Assembly (NCBI GenBank): GCA_009193035.1
Contig: SWDT01000224.1
Coordinates: forward strand, 248,001-312,000
Reading direction: 5' to 3'
Source: Halicephalobus mephisto
Lineage: Eukaryota; Nematoda; Chromadorea; Rhabditida; Panagrolaimidae
DNA: 64,000 nt
The notes beneath the pieces are model-generated. The model was given only the letters and a program-made list of their open reading frames with translations, was not told where the DNA came from and made no database searches. Positions 31,252 through 44,287 of this stretch are shown here, in pieces. Each line of letters opens with the position of its first letter. The stretch's first letter is position 1. The position numbers were made by a program, and so were the translations under genes.

Positions 31252-33440
31252 ATGGGGAATAAATGTATCCGATTATTTCGAAGAGAATGTGAACTAGGCT
31301 GGGGATTTGATTTATCCAGAAACAGGTTCATCAAGACAAACGTCCAAGTCGAAGATGTCGCGGAAACATTCCAAGTTCGCACAGAACAACATTTCAAATT
31401 CGTTTCATCTACAGATTTGCCAGATATGGTAATTTTTCCTTCGTAAAAAAGACTTTATTGATATCTCGAATTTCATGGATATAGTTTCATTCAAGATCGT
31501 GGAAAATGTCGATTTTTTAAGCGAAAAAATAATTCGTTTACGATAGGGTACTGTAAGAGCAGATATGATTTTTTTTAACATTTATTAATATTTTAGTATA
31601 TAACTTTTGATCTTCAAAAATAGCTTTTTGTATCCCATATACCCCGACCCGAATACTTCTAAGCCTATCCGAGCAGAATATCATTGTAAAAAAATTATTT
31701 ATAAAATCATAGGAGATTACGAAATAACCATTGCTCGAAGCGGAATTCTCACGTAGTCTACTTTAGTTTCTAAAAACTTGTTAGAATTTACTGCCAATTT
31801 TATAACAATTATTTTTAATTTTGGTAGTAATACAACATTTAACTTGGTCTTGAATGGGACTTATATGCAAGTGAAGTTATATCATTGAACGTCCATCCTT
31901 TAGAAGTAGATTCAATTTTGAAATTTTAACAATTACAGGACATAACAGAGATCTGTATACCTGTCATAAAACAGATTTTGGATTTTCACATTGTATCTGA
32001 TGATAAAACTTACCAAGTTTACAACTGGTGCATTAAGGTCAAAGAAGTAATCGGAAAATTCGACAGCAATTATCCTCGTTCGGTTACCTATTTAGTTACT
32101 GAATTACATCACGGAGTCGACATTTCTATCATGATCAATCCGCTAGACATACCGGAGGATCTGGACAGCAAGAAGTCTGTCTCGATCATCTCTGAGGCAG
32201 ATTTCAGTAAACTCTCAGATTCCCAAAAGAAGATCAAATGTAAAGTTATGATCAACTACGAAGAACTCTCTGAAATGACCTTAGAAAAAGTCTTCGAATT
32301 CATCAATGAAGTGAAGAACGGAGGTCACGAGGACCGTCATATTCCAGTTTCTGTCCAAATAGAGTCAATCAAAACCAAATCAATACCGCCCATCGTCATC
32401 TTAAAGAAACAAGCTTTCACTTCTTTTCTCATTCATCTCTACTTCTGTTTTCGAAAGATTGAACTCAAATTAAAATCTTCTAATTATCCAGACATCGTTA
32501 ATTACGATTACACTGGATACACCCATGTGCATATTTGTTACGAGCTGTTCCTTGCAAAGAAAGAATTCCAACAGATGGACGAGTCCGATTTTTTCTCAAT
32601 GTACCTCGTCATAAAGAAACTGTTTTCCGTCTACGTCGCTTATATCGATTTCATGTTGGAAAAAGGCTGGGACATAGAAAAAGAAGAAGTAAACGATCTT
32701 CTTTCTTTCGACTTGGAGAAAATGAAGCAGTGGCTGAATAAACTGAACAAATGGGTGCCTGTTGAAATAGAAGGAGAATGGTATTTCTTTGAAAGTCAAC
32801 TCATCGTTTCCTCGATCGAACACGAAAATTTAATAAACCAACTCCAAACACTGGAAAAATTCAAAAATTCTCAAGTAATCAACGTGAATTTTCTAGAGGA
32901 ACCCTACATCATGGAAGGAACAAACAAGATTCTTTTTGGCTTCGTGGACATGTCTGGTGCTACTTCCAATCAAACTAAAAACCCGGTTACAACGTATATA
33001 TGCCAATGTCCACATGAATGTCACAACAACGACAAGCAATGGATTTGCAAAAGTTGCGGAGAATTTGTGGGAATTATAATTGAAGGAGGAATGGCTTTTG
33101 TTTGTTCTTGTGGATCAAAGAAGTTCAATCAAAGATTCCTCACATGTCCCAATCCACAACATTCGAAAGAAACAGAAAATGGAACAAAAGCAAATTCAAA
33201 AAAAACGAAAAAATTAAAGTTGCAGATAATCCTAATCTTGAAAGCATCAAAAGGCAACTTGAAAAGAAGATCAAAAATAACACAGGAAATAACGAATTTA
33301 TCAAAGAAGTCTTTCAATTCCTCTCCGATCCAAATGAGTTAGAAACAACAAAAATCACTGAAGCTCTTAAGAAATTACTCACTCCTGATCTTGATGGCGA
33401 TACTAAACACAATATCAATAAGTTTCTAAGTGAAAAATAA
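31252..33440 (+). CDS. Stonustoxin-like/MACPF-related domain protein with a frame break near the C-terminus
   Basis: Exon 1 is 31252-31428 and exon 2 starts at 31939 after a 510-bp intron in phase 0. Residues about 1-250 resemble the N-terminal part of the stonustoxin-like family: GWGFDLSRNRFI at the start, TYLVTELHHGVDISIMI in the middle, a KCKVMINYEELSEMTLEKV strand, and a PVSVQIESI segment. This family is widespread in animals in non-toxic cytosolic proteins, and I see no signal peptide and no reason to call it a toxin. A helical region follows, then a cysteine cluster (CQCPHECHNN, WICKSCGEF, FVCSCGSKK) typical of a zinc ribbon. After an eight-A run at 33198-33205 the coding character moves to another frame, which stays open to 33440. 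The current frame ends at 33342 in basic filler. This is a one-base indel, real or an error. Family call moderate. Confidence 0.6.
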
Positions 33441-33510
33441 AATAAAAACTATGCTCAGACAAGAAACTAAAATCACCCGGATTCAGAAACACGGGAAGTT
33501 TTTCTTCATT

Positions 33511-33581
33511 GCAATCGTGCGGAGTCGAACTCGCACTTTTGTCCACAAGGAACGCTTTTGGAGCATTGAACTACGCACAAA
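33511..33581 (-). repeat. tRNA-like relic
   Basis: On the minus strand, GTGCGTAGTTCAATGCTCC resembles an A box and GCGAGTTCGACTCCGCAC resembles a T arm with a B box. The four-base stem GTGC/GCAC can form, but the loop is too long and no acceptor stem pairs, so it is at best a degenerate tRNA or SINE piece. Confidence 0.4.
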
Positions 33582-33972
33582 GATTGGTGTGTGTAGCGAG
33601 AGTAGCTCTTAAATGTATTTTCAAAAGCATAAACTACGTTGCAATAGAACCTTGAGAGCATTAAAATTTGAAATTACTATATAGGACACATTGAAAGTTG
33701 CAAAAGGAATTAAAAATAATTTGCCAAGGTGACAAGCTTAACCTAATGTTCATTACCTATTCATAATTCCCTTTTTTTAATTGAATGTTCCAGTATTGTT
33801 CGAAAACAGTAACCGAAGTCATCCAGTGCCTCAAAGTCACTTCTCAAATCGCATTCTTTTCATCTTCTAAAGCAACATGAAGAATTTGGAACAATAAATC
33901 TTCAAACTTTCTTCTTACTTTTAAATTTTATATACAAATTAATAACTTCTTGTTCTCACAGAGAAAAATACG

Positions 33973-36345
33973 TTAAATCTGATCTAATCGAGTTTTGAGA
34001 GCACTAAGGTCGTTGATAGGGAGACTGCAGGCAAAGTTCTCACAGATAAAAACTGTTGGCTTGTCGTTTTCCAGGGAAGTTTCAACTAGAGTACGAAGAT
34101 GCTCATTTTTGCTCAGCAAAAACGAAGATTCTACAGTACTATCTGTCGTTAAGAGGATGAGGGATTTATCAGGAAGATATCGCTTCTGAATTTCCTCAAT
34201 CATCGGCTTGGCTGCTTCACGTGAAGGAGCAACAACAACAATCTAAAAAAAGCCGTGTAATAAATTAAGTCAAAAACCAAACTCATACCTGAACAGAAGA
34301 AGCTGCAAATCTATTTGCTGCAAGAACCATTTTCGCTAGAGAAAATGGAAGTTTCGTCAAATTCTCTGCATGTCCACTGAAAATATCTCCAGCTTGCTTT
34401 CTCAAGTCCTTACATCCCACAAGATCCGACATCCGAAGAAGATTCAACGCAGCAACAGAATTAGCACATGGTTCAACTCCATCTTGATCTTCTTGCATTC
34501 TGGCAAAAACAGTACTATCTCCAGCTCTATTATTGTAATAACCAGTTTTAGCTTCATTATCATACAGAAGTTCATCCATCTGAGACTGAAGTTTGTCAAC
34601 TAGACGAAGATGCTCTTCATTGAAGTCAACTTCGTACAAATCCAACAAAGCTTGAATGTAGAAGGCATAATCGTCAGCAAAGGCCAAGATTGGATTTTTG
34701 CTAAAAATTTCACTTTAACCAACAACAAATTTAAAACAAAACTTACATTTGTTCAACTTGATCTTTCTCCTCATTAGAGTAAGCTGTTCTCAGTAGTTTT
34801 CCCTCGTCATCAACCAAATATCGCTTCAGAAATTCAGCTCCTTTCTGAGCCATTTCCAAATATTCCTTCTTTTCAGGGAAAGCAGAATAAGCATGACACA
34901 ATCCAGATATCATCAACCCATTCCAGGCAGTAATAATTTTCGAATCCAATCCTGGTCTCGGTCTTTCCTTCTGTTTGTTCAACAAAATCTTCTTAGCCGC
35001 ATCCAAATGATTCAAAAATTCCTCTTCATTCATATTCAGAGATTCTGCTAATTCCTTGAGAGATCTTCTTCCAACATAAAGAACATTCTGTTTCTTCAGT
35101 TCACCTCGAGGATCCGTTTCAAATGGACAGTTTCCTTCCTCACTTACGTTGTAGTACATTTTAAAAACTTTCAATTGATTACTATCCAGAAGATTTGTCA
35201 GTTCTTCCAAAGTCCAAACAAAGAAAGCACCTTCTTTTTTCTTTGGAGCTCCAGGAGTCGGATAAGATTCAGCATCTTCTGCACTGAAAAAACCTCCAAG
35301 TTTGTGAGTCAGATTAGTCTTGACATAATCCACAATATCTTCCACAACGCTTTCAAACTGCCCTGTTTGTTTGTAGAAATTCGAATACAAACTTAACAAT
35401 TGTCCTTGATCATAGAGCATTTTCTCAAAATGAGGAACTCTCCATTGCTTGTCTACAGCATATCGATGGAATCCCTTTCCAAGATGATCATGAATACCTC
35501 CTCTGTTAATTTCATCAAGAGTCTTCTGCAAAGCCATTTTCGCAAACTCTCCCGGTTCTTGATCCTTGAATTTTCTTTCGTAATATAACAAGAATTCCAG
35601 GTCCACTGGTTTCGGGAACTTTGGTCCTATTCCAAATCCTCCAAACACCTCATCAAATCCACGAACCAAATGACTGTAGGCTCCTTGAATCATGTTGTTG
35701 GCAGATGGAGCTTGTCCTGCTTTAGCTCGAAGTTCGTTCTTGATAGCATCGGACAAGGCCTTTCCTTGAGCACGTACGGACGCATTATTCGTCTTCCACT
35801 GATTAGAAACCAAGTTCAAAACTGATTTAAATCCAAGTCCACCAAGCCCAAAATCTTCTGGAGGAAAATACGTACCTCCAGTCAATGGTTCACCAGTAGG
35901 AGTAAGGAATACAGACATGGGCCAACCACCGGTGCCTGTGATGGAAGTCACAAAAGCCATGTAAAGTCGGTCAACATCTGGACGTTCTTCTCTGTCAACT
36001 TTGATATTGATAAAGTTCTCATTCATCAATTTGGCGACTTCTTCGTTGACAAAGGATTCTCTTTCCATTACGTGACACCAATGACAGGTAGAATAACCAA
36101 CTAAAATTACAGTGTAATAAAAATCCATATATCAATTTCACCAAAACCTGACAGAAAAATTGGTTTATCATTTTGTTGAGCGATTTTGAATGCTTCTTCT
36201 CCCCATGGATACCTAAAAATTGAAATTTATTAATAAAATCAAATAATACTATTTACCAATCAACAGGATTATATGCATGTTGAAGAAGATACGGAGATTT
36301 CTCCTGAAGCAATCTGTTTGGTTTTCCTGATCCGTGTGAACTCAT
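33973..36345 (-). CDS. SPATA20/YyaL-type DUF255 thioredoxin-like protein
   Basis: Five exons (36257-36345, 36148-36212, 34747-36100, 34289-34700, 33973-34242) encode 729 residues with consistent phases. The N-terminal DUF255 thioredoxin-fold domain reads [21 protein letters not shown], then [10 protein letters not shown] with a CxxC pair (Cys57, Cys60), [15 protein letters not shown] and [12 protein letters not shown] six-hairpin glycosidase-like helical barrel follows, with [37 protein letters not shown] and AWNGLM. Length and order match animal SPATA20 and bacterial YyaL. Its biochemistry is not settled; a redox or sugar-epimerase-like role has been suggested for the family. A TTTTCAG acceptor sits two bases before the ATG, so the message is probably trans-spliced. 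It lies 271 bp downstream of the TFIIH p52 gene on the same strand. Confidence 0.95.
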
Positions 36346-36616
36346 ATTTCTGAAAACAATAAAGATTTACAACAAGACAGAAATAAACATTACCGAAAAG
36401 GAAAATGGCTTCTAAAACGAACGTGTTGAAATATAAAATGAAAGTTTCGCAACATCAGTTCCCCAATCAACACAAACAAAAAACAAGCGTTAGGAATTGC
36501 AAAAAGTTGTTCAAAGATCTCTTTGGGAAATATTCCTAGGTTCAATGACCAGTAAATTCAAAGTATTTTTAACTTTTTAATTTCATCAAAGTACACCGAT
36601 AAATTACAACCCGTAA

Positions 36617-38318
36617 CTAAATTCTATTCATTCCACCAGAGCTCATTCTTTGTTGTTTTGCCGTAAACCATTGCTTGAAATCTTCGTGGTTTTCCTCTTT
36701 GATTATCAGCAAATTCCTATCTGCAGAACTCCAGAGGAGACAATTAAGCCTCTTAGCTTGCTCGACTGCTGACAGAAATTCATTTCTTGTGCTAAAGCTA
36801 GCGTACATGATTCCAGGACAATGGTTGAATCGATATCTTTCGATTTCCCACAATTGAATCTGAAAAGTCCATTATTAAAGTACTGGCATATCAGCAATAT
36901 CCTACCTGATCAATGACAGTCTGAGGAACACACCCATTCATTCCAAACTTTTCAACAGACAATGGATGGGAATTTGACCTCATGAAAGTCACAATTTGAG
37001 CTGCCGTGATACCGAGTTCGAGTGCCCTTCTAACGGAATTCCTCGTTATTATAGCCATGATCATATCAGCAAAGGCTCCGTCAGGGTCAGTAAACGTATT
37101 CAATATGGATAGCTGGAGTTCGTCATTTGTGTAGGCATACACACGGTAATTCGACTCCACAATGAGGTACCCATCTGATTTCGTCAACGCCACCAGATTA
37201 TCCACAGCTGTAGATCCGCAAGATCCCAGCATTGAAAGATTAGGGGTAATGTAAAAGTAACTGAGAAGAACATTAATTATCCATCGTAAAGTAGAAAACT
37301 TACCCATCTTTTCTTTTCCGTATGTGGATGAAACCCAGTTCCCGCATGTGAAGAAAGAATTCCTGGATAATATCATGGGGAAATTCGGGGATCTTGTACG
37401 GAATTTCATATTTGGAATCACTCGTGTTCTTGATGAAATATGATGCTTTCGACGAGGTAGCTGGGACCGTCGGAGAAAGCATAACAAGAGAAGCGAATAG
37501 ATCAATGATGTCGGGAGTCTGATCGGGATTTGACTTGGATAACCTCGTCAGGAAAGCACTTAAATACTGCCAAGTTTGGATATGCCGACCTTGAAGCAGG
37601 AATTGAAAACCTTTGGATGTAATTTCAGTACCTCTGCCTTCTGAAAATCGGGTTGTGAATATAGTGGCAATTGCGATGCATAAAGTTACCGATTTCTCGA
37701 ATGAACTGGAGTTGTTTGAACATACTTATCGTGTGGCCACTGACAGAAACGGCCTCCCCACTTGTATTGGATATCAGATACTTCAAAACAAGGTCCCATC
37801 TGTCGTTACCTTTGTGGAAAAGTTCGGAAGCAGAAAGCTTCTTAATTTTTTCCTGTCCCTCCTTCAATCGGACAAGTTTTGTTGTGTTTCTCTGGCGTTG
37901 AGATATAGCACGGACAAAAGATTGTCGAAAGTTTTGCTGAAATGAGTTTTTGAAGAAGGAAAAGGAAAAATGCTCACGTCGAGGAACAGTAACCCTTCAT
38001 TCATGCCGACAATTTTGAGTTCGATTAGCAACTTCATTAGTTCTCTGACTTCAGGAATCGATTTCCCAGGTATCATGTGATCTACATCTCTGAAAGTATG
38101 AAAATACAGAAAATTAAATGCAACTGATATATGGATGAAACTTACAAAGCGGTCACAGTGAGCATGTAGGAGATCAAATCTCTGACTTTCGGATGCAGCA
38201 TGTTTGTTGTGAACAATACACTTGGAACTGATTTATAAATAAGTGTCACCTTGTCATTAGACATACTGGCAATCATTTGCAGGAAGGGATAATCCTTCAA
38301 CGTCGCAAACGTCGCCAT
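36617..38318 (-). CDS. TFIIH subunit p52 (GTF2H4/Tfb2)
   Basis: Six exons (38146-38318, 37978-38089, 37690-37936, 37304-37640, 36906-37260, 36617-36859) give 488 residues in consistent phase. The best-conserved part is YLIVESNYRVYAYTNDELQL, followed by ALELGITAAQIVTFMRSNSHP and VPQTVIDQIQLWEIERYR, which match human GTF2H4 closely. This protein anchors and stimulates the XPB helicase in TFIIH and is needed for transcription initiation and nucleotide excision repair. Residues 1-30 are nematode-divergent. The gene is head-to-head with PAF1, start codons 160 bp apart, and followed on the same strand by the SPATA20-like gene. Confidence 0.93.
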
Positions 38319-38478
38319 TTCAAAACGCCGACGGGAAACCGAAGTGAAACGAAATAGGAGAGGAAAAAAGGAACACTTTGACCGCGTAGGAACTGAAAGG
38401 CGAAATTTGGTCCTCGGCTTTGTTTTCGTGAGTGTTGTTCGTTTGCCGAAACTGTTATCCACTTGATCTCCTCCAAAT
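38319..38478. promoter_or_regulatory. Shared head-to-head promoter of TFIIH p52 and PAF1
   Basis: Only 160 bp separate the two start codons. The segment has a relatively high GC content for this window (CGCCGACGGGAAACCGAAG, GCCGAAACTGTTATCC) and no TATA box. Both genes encode RNA polymerase II transcription factors, so co-regulation is plausible. No factor site is called. Confidence 0.6.
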
Positions 38479-39930
38479 ATGAGTGTATCTGCGAAAGTCA
38501 GTCTTCTAAAGAAGGAAGAGAGTCTGAAGCCTGAACAGTAGGTTATTTTCCATCGAATTTGCTATTAATAACGAGATTTTAGGAAACATGATATATTCAC
38601 TAAAATTAAATTCAAAAACCGACTTCCAGATGTTCCTATGGAACCGAGATTTATGCAGTTGCCGTTTTTGAAGCTTTCCAGGTCGGTATTATTTGGTTTT
38701 CATATATGAACTGGGATTTTAAGATTCGCGGATTACAAAACAACGGACATCGAGAAAAATCATCGATTTGAGTTGACGACTGAACGCGATCTGGATATCA
38801 ATGTCGATCTAATCAATACCAAGAAGTATGAGGCTATAAATGAGCACGATTTGGGCATTCCTGAGAACATGCATCCGGACGATCGGGAACTCGTCGAAGA
38901 TGAAAACAAACATTCCCACGATAAGAGAAGACAGAACCACAACGAAGTTGTTTCTTGGATGAGGAAGACCCAATACCTTGGAATTGACAACGTTCGTTTT
39001 GGTGTTGGGGCTGACAGACAAGAAACCAAGATCGGCTACAAGTTGTTTAAGTCCGGGATTACTGATCAGCTCTACAAGGATCGGCAAGGTCAGATTGACG
39101 CTATCAAGAAGACATTCGAAGACATCAAGATCTCATGCAAGGAACACCCGATGAAGCCCGGAGTCTATGCTATCGAAGAATTCTCAGTTTTGCCCGACTT
39201 TGACTCATGGCATCTTCCCTATGCTCAGGTGTTGTTCGATGGAGACCCGATTCCGTCCAGAAAGAACAAGGACAAGCTCATGGAGAGAGCTGTCAGTCAA
39301 GGCGTCAAGGATCCAAATGGAACAGATTTTGTTGCTTATTATATCCCAACAGATGAAACCTTGGAGAAATTGCTGGAGAAAGAAGCTGAAGGTATTGCTC
39401 CAGACAACAGCGAACAGTTTGAATACAAGTGTGCCAAAGAGTTCAACTGGACTGTGCGAAACGAGAACACCAAAGGCTACGAACCGAACTTTTTCTTCTC
39501 CTTCAGAGGCGGTGTTTGTTATTACAACGACATGAACACGAGAGTCAAGCTGACGAGAAGACCTAAAGGATCAGGAGCAGTAAGTTTTCGTATCCCACTA
39601 CCTCTTGAGCAATTTTTTCAGGCTGCTGAAACCATGCACGTTTATAATGATGAGATCACCGATAATGAGAGAATAGAGTTTGAAAAGAGATTGTCCAGAC
39701 TGGCTGAACGCGAGATTCAACCGGAAGAACCAGAAGTCGAGGAATTACCGAAAGAAGCCGCAGAAAAGGAAGACCAAACGAATCTCAATGACATCTTCGG
39801 AGATAACGAATCGGAGGAATCTGAAGAGAGTTCTTCGGATGACAGCGATGATTCTGATGACGATAGTGATGAATCTGAACAAAAGAAGAAGTCAGCCAGT
39901 TCTTCAAGTTCATCGAGTGATAGTGATTGA
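38479..39930 (+). CDS. pafo-1: PAF1 complex subunit PAF1
   Basis: Four exons (38479-38537, 38583-38681, 38724-39579, 39622-39930) encode 440 residues. The N-terminal PAF1 signature reads KIKFKNRLPDVPMEPRFMQL, then FADYKTTDIEKNHRFELTTE, DINVDLINTKKYE and VVSWMRKTQYLG. A later conserved block has EEFSVLPDFDSWHLPYAQV. The tail is highly acidic and Ser-rich (ESSSDDSDDSDDDSDE), as in other PAF1 proteins. The complex travels with RNA polymerase II and promotes elongation and histone modification; H2B ubiquitination by the RAD6-type E2 (ubc-1 at 5.6 kb) depends on it, though their proximity here is probably chance. The last intron is only 42 bp, in frame and stop-free. An AATAAA begins four bases after the stop. 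Confidence 0.94.
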
Positions 39931-42900
39931 AGGAATAAAATAAAAAATTTGTTTCATTGAGAAGAACTGCTTTGGGATTTTTTGATTTAGTAGTCTTGAG
40001 AATTTTGGTGTTTATTTTTGATAACTGACATTTTCCTTTTCTACGTCCTTGAATTGTTTGCAATTCACTAATGTTTCCTGCTCTAGAAGATGGGCTTTTA
40101 ATTTCAAAGGGCATTTGAATTTGAACCATGGACTTTTGGTACGATGAATTACCATATTTATTCTGAGGCACCTGAGTTGTTGGAATCAACGTAATCGATG
40201 ATCTCGTTAGTAGTTGAAGTGAGTTTAGTATTAGTGTTTTGTGGAAGTTATCCATCTTTTAGATGATTTGCGATTTAAGGAACTGTAACTTTGATTTTGA
40301 AGGAGAGAGAACACGATTTTTGGTTTTCTGAAAATTCGTTATTGATTGTTTTTTATTGTTGAATTTTCTGAATGAAATGAGGTAGAAAAAAGAAGAATGG
40401 AAACGACAAAAATACTGAGGGCCTCTTGAAAGGAGTAATTACTAGATGGTACATTAAGACCAAAGATGGAAGTAACTTCAGAACCTGATGCCAATTGGAA
40501 AATGAAAATTGGAGGTTTTACACATTGCTGAAAACTTATCTGAAAATTAATGTTAATTGCGAAATTGAGATCCAGATGCAGAACTTCAGTAAATTCAAAC
40601 AATGCATGTTCGTACATTGTTATTTCATTGTTTAAAAAAATAACTTTATTTTTAATTAAATATTTATTTCGAAAATTATAATACTTATAAAAATAACAAT
40701 TTTCAGAAAAAAAGTTTTATAAAAAATATTGTCATTAATTTATGGAGGATATAGCATCCCCGGAAACTTGTTGATGACATAGATATGTGGTCATTAAAAC
40801 GAATTTTCTACGCTCAACATTATGGATTACTGTTTTTTCGGATTGGCGATGTAAACTTAATCCACATAAAAGTACTTTTCAGAGATTTATTAAATCCTCA
40901 AAATTTTAAACATGTTTTGGAATTACAAACATTCTGAAATTATTGTAGTGTATTTTTAGACAAAATTGCGAAAATATTTTTGAACTCACTAAATAAACAA
41001 TTAATTGACGTTCCAGAAATTTTCCCAATGTTGTAAACATAAGTGAAAAATAAATAGAAATTTTATAATTCTTAATTTTCTGAAATAAAATATTTTTAAT
41101 TTATCAAGATTATCAAAAAATATCTTTTCTGTGATTTTTGATAATTCTGATATTTATCCTAGGAAATCCCGGCTAATCCCCGAGTTTCCTGTTCTGTTGA
41201 CCAGTGGCTCCAACAGATGTCGACGATGACCGAAGTCAACCATCCGGATCCATCAGATGACAATTTTGGTTTTTTCGTCGACGATTCATTTCAGAAATTG
41301 CTGTGAATTAAAATCCGTCATTAAACAGAACTGATATTGAGAACTTATTGGATTACTGTATTGAGATGAGACCATTCCCTATTCCCAGAAAGAAGACAGA
41401 TCCGGAGAAGGAAAAACTGGTGAGTTTTATTCATTGTCTATTCTTAAAAATTCAAGTGAAAAATATGGTGCTGATCATGTGTTGTGGAACTCCAAACTCT
41501 AATGCTCAATGAAAATTGAAATTTTACAATCGTCTCAGACTGGATTCGAAATCGAAGAAAATATTTGAAGTGTTTTCGACTTTAGGCCTAATCTTCTTTA
41601 CAACTTTCTTCTGTCATTATTGTGGTTTAGAATAACCTTGGACTCTGAATTTTTTAAAAATTGTGTCCAAAAATTCAAAAAGACCCGATGAACAATTATT
41701 TATTTGTAATTTTGAAAAAGTGCTTTAAAATCAATCATGTACAGTACTCGATATGTGTTGCCACGAATTAACTGATCCAATTTGAATGAGCAGAACTCCT
41801 CACTTACCTAAATTCCCATCTTCCCCGTGCTTCTGACGGAGACCAGTTTTCCTCTTCACGTCGACATTTGGAAGGTTCTGCGCAAATGCGAAATTTCCAT
41901 TTTTCGCAAAATAGATTCGATCGATCTTTATTCTCTTCTGGAAAGGTTCAATATTATTCTTTTCCATTTCAATTCATTGGAAGCTTTATCGATCGAAAAC
42001 GACTCTTGAATATTTTTTGAGATCCATTGTTGTTCGTTCTTTGAAATTTCTTTTTCGAAATCCCCAAAGCTTTTCGATCCTTATAGTTACAACTGAGTGT
42101 TCTTTTGTTTTCTTCGATTGTCTAGGGTTTTTTGAAACTCGAACGAATCACGAAAATAGACAAAAACTTATTCCATGACTGATCTGGTAACTTTAGAACG
42201 ATATTCCACAGGATACTGTACACTGCAAACATCCATCCCACTTGCGAACTTGGATGTTTCAGAAATTCGAAGATTAAGCTTTCTGGACAAGGGTTTTTTG
42301 CATTGGAGTATTTGTAAATAATGTCCACTAAACTCCCATTTTGCAAAAGTTTCGGACACTATCCAACTTTGCTACTAGAGCTGATTTTTTAAAATCCACC
42401 GAACTCAGAGTATTAAAAACTTTTTCAATCAAATTCATCAAAAATCGGGTTTTTTATAATAAAAAATCCGTCATCCCTCAAAATAAGCAAGAACCAGTTG
42501 GATCAAGTCTGATTTATTCTCCCAAAATTGTGAGCAAAAAATTTCTGTCAGGAAAAAGTCCAGTGTGCATTTACAGAATCAAGTTCTTCATTTTCGATCA
42601 AATTAACTGGCAGACAGTCAATTAAAACGTTACTGTATGCCACCTCCTTCATTTCTGTACATATTTAAGAAAACTGGTATTGAGATAACCTTGCACTTTG
42701 GTTTTGTCATTTTTGTAAATGACGGACATTACCGGTTTTGTCCAAATAATTGTGTTCTTAAATGTGTTAAAATGGCCCAGAAGACCAGTCAGCTGACGAA
42801 GGGGTTCAAGGCCATATTTTGGTGTTGCTGTAGTTCATCGTCCAATTTGAAAAAATTTAATTCGGTTCTTGTCAAGCTGGCCAAATAGTGCGCAAAACAA

Positions 42901-43721
42901 ACCCTCAGGCTAAAAGTAGCTGGTCAGTTTACAAAGCTAAGGTTCCCACATTTGATAATCCAAATAGCTCGGGATCCAATTTAAAGCTTAATTTTAGTTT
43001 AAAGCGTTCCAGTTCGAAAGTGGTGTTTGAAAAATCAGAAAATAATTTTTTTCGAACAGAAAATTTTATTCAAAATTATTGTGGAAAATGTTTGGTGAAT
43101 TAGTTTCTGAGGACTTTAGACACTACTTTTGTTTTCTGGAACTGTAATGGTGCAGTATTAGTCGATGATCAACGAAAGTTTGGAGTCATAATTCCATCGA
43201 TCTGACTCACTTTCCCGAATTTTCTGTCCACTTGTATTTCCATGCGAATTCCAGTTATCCATGACTAGTCCTAAAATCCACCGAATTTTAACACGGTTCA
43301 TCAACTGGAAAATGGTGATTAGTCATCTAATTGATGTCTCCTTGATCAATTCCCCAAAGGCTCTGAGTTGTCATAAAATCAGTGGTTTATTCTTTCATTA
43401 AAGTGATTTTTGGTCTTCCTTTTTCGAGGATAGGATCTGAAGAGCTTGCTTGACAAGTCCAGTTTTAAGCGAAAAACTTGCTTTTCTCCTGGTCATATCC
43501 TCCTCCTGTGTGGGGTCCGGCGGTAGTCAGTCACTTTTTGGGCAAAGTTCTGACCTGAATCCGCGAACAGAGCTCTCTTTGTCACTCCGAAGCGAGTTCT
43601 CTGTTTTTGACTAGCTAGAATCAAATTTCTACTTATTTGTATTTTTGGAAAATTACTTTTTATTGGTTTTTTATTCTCCTACAGTAATAGTCAGCTGAAT
43701 TTTTGTCTAAAAACCGGAGCA
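39931..43721. other. Gene-poor region with scattered coding-like scraps
   Basis: No complete gene could be built. Exon-like pieces include 41219-41420, which has an ATG (STMTEVNHPDPSDDNFG) and then, after an ACAG, a segment reading LLDYCIEMRPFPIPRKKTDP that ends at a GTGAGT donor. Another is the open frame at 42888-43103 (SSWSVYKAKVPTFDNP). None links to a neighbour in phase. A half-copy of the hairpin repeat (CGGACACTATCCAACTTTGC) is at 42353-42372. The region may hold a decayed gene or old element. Confidence 0.4.
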
Positions 43722-44287
43722 ATGACCATTTATCCCACTTATCCTGCAAGTTTTAATCCATCCTCTCCATCTGCGATAACAAGACTCTTCAAAAACCGCT
43801 GCCGTGGGTGAGAGCTCCTTCAGATCGATCGTTTGTTCACTCCCAAATTTGGTTTTCCGTTGGTTTCAACCATAGTCGATCGCAACAGAAAGGAGACCAT
43901 CCACCCGAAAGCCAGTTGCTTTGTCCTTCTTTCTGAAACCGGTGAAAAAACTAAGCCTTGTGTGTCTTTCGATCCTCGCCCAAATCCAATAAGCCAGTCA
44001 TCGATGCGCGATCATTTTCATTTGGCCCTGGATTCCGATTTCATTCTGGGATACACCGGAATCACGCAAGACTCTGCATCCAAGTGTTTCCACAGTCGAA
44101 TTAAAATGGATTTTGTATTTATTTTGGATTTTTTGAGAATCTGACCTCAATTCCTAATCCGGATCAAATTCGAACAAAAGAAAAACTACTTTCTCTTTTT
44201 GACGATGTCGGTATTGAGGAGGATTCGTCATTAGTTTGTACCTCCGGTGATCTTGATCTCCTTCGAAAAACTCCAAGAACTCCTTGA
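43722..44287 (+). pseudogene. Decayed coding sequence of unknown origin
   Basis: From ATG 43722 one frame reads 29 codons (TIYPTYPASFNPSSPSAI...), hits TGA at 43809-43811 and then stays open in the same frame to 44144 (LFTPKFGFPLVSTIVDRNRK, DHFHLALDSDFILGYTGITQ). A further protein-like stretch follows in another frame (LFDDVGIEEDSSLVCTSGDL) and stops at 44285-44287. No acceptor or donor explains the breaks well. More fragments lie downstream, including one after a CCCCAG acceptor near 44850 (ESELESDLDLSMSVSSIKSH). This fits a degraded host gene or mobile element; I cannot assign a family. Confidence 0.4.
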
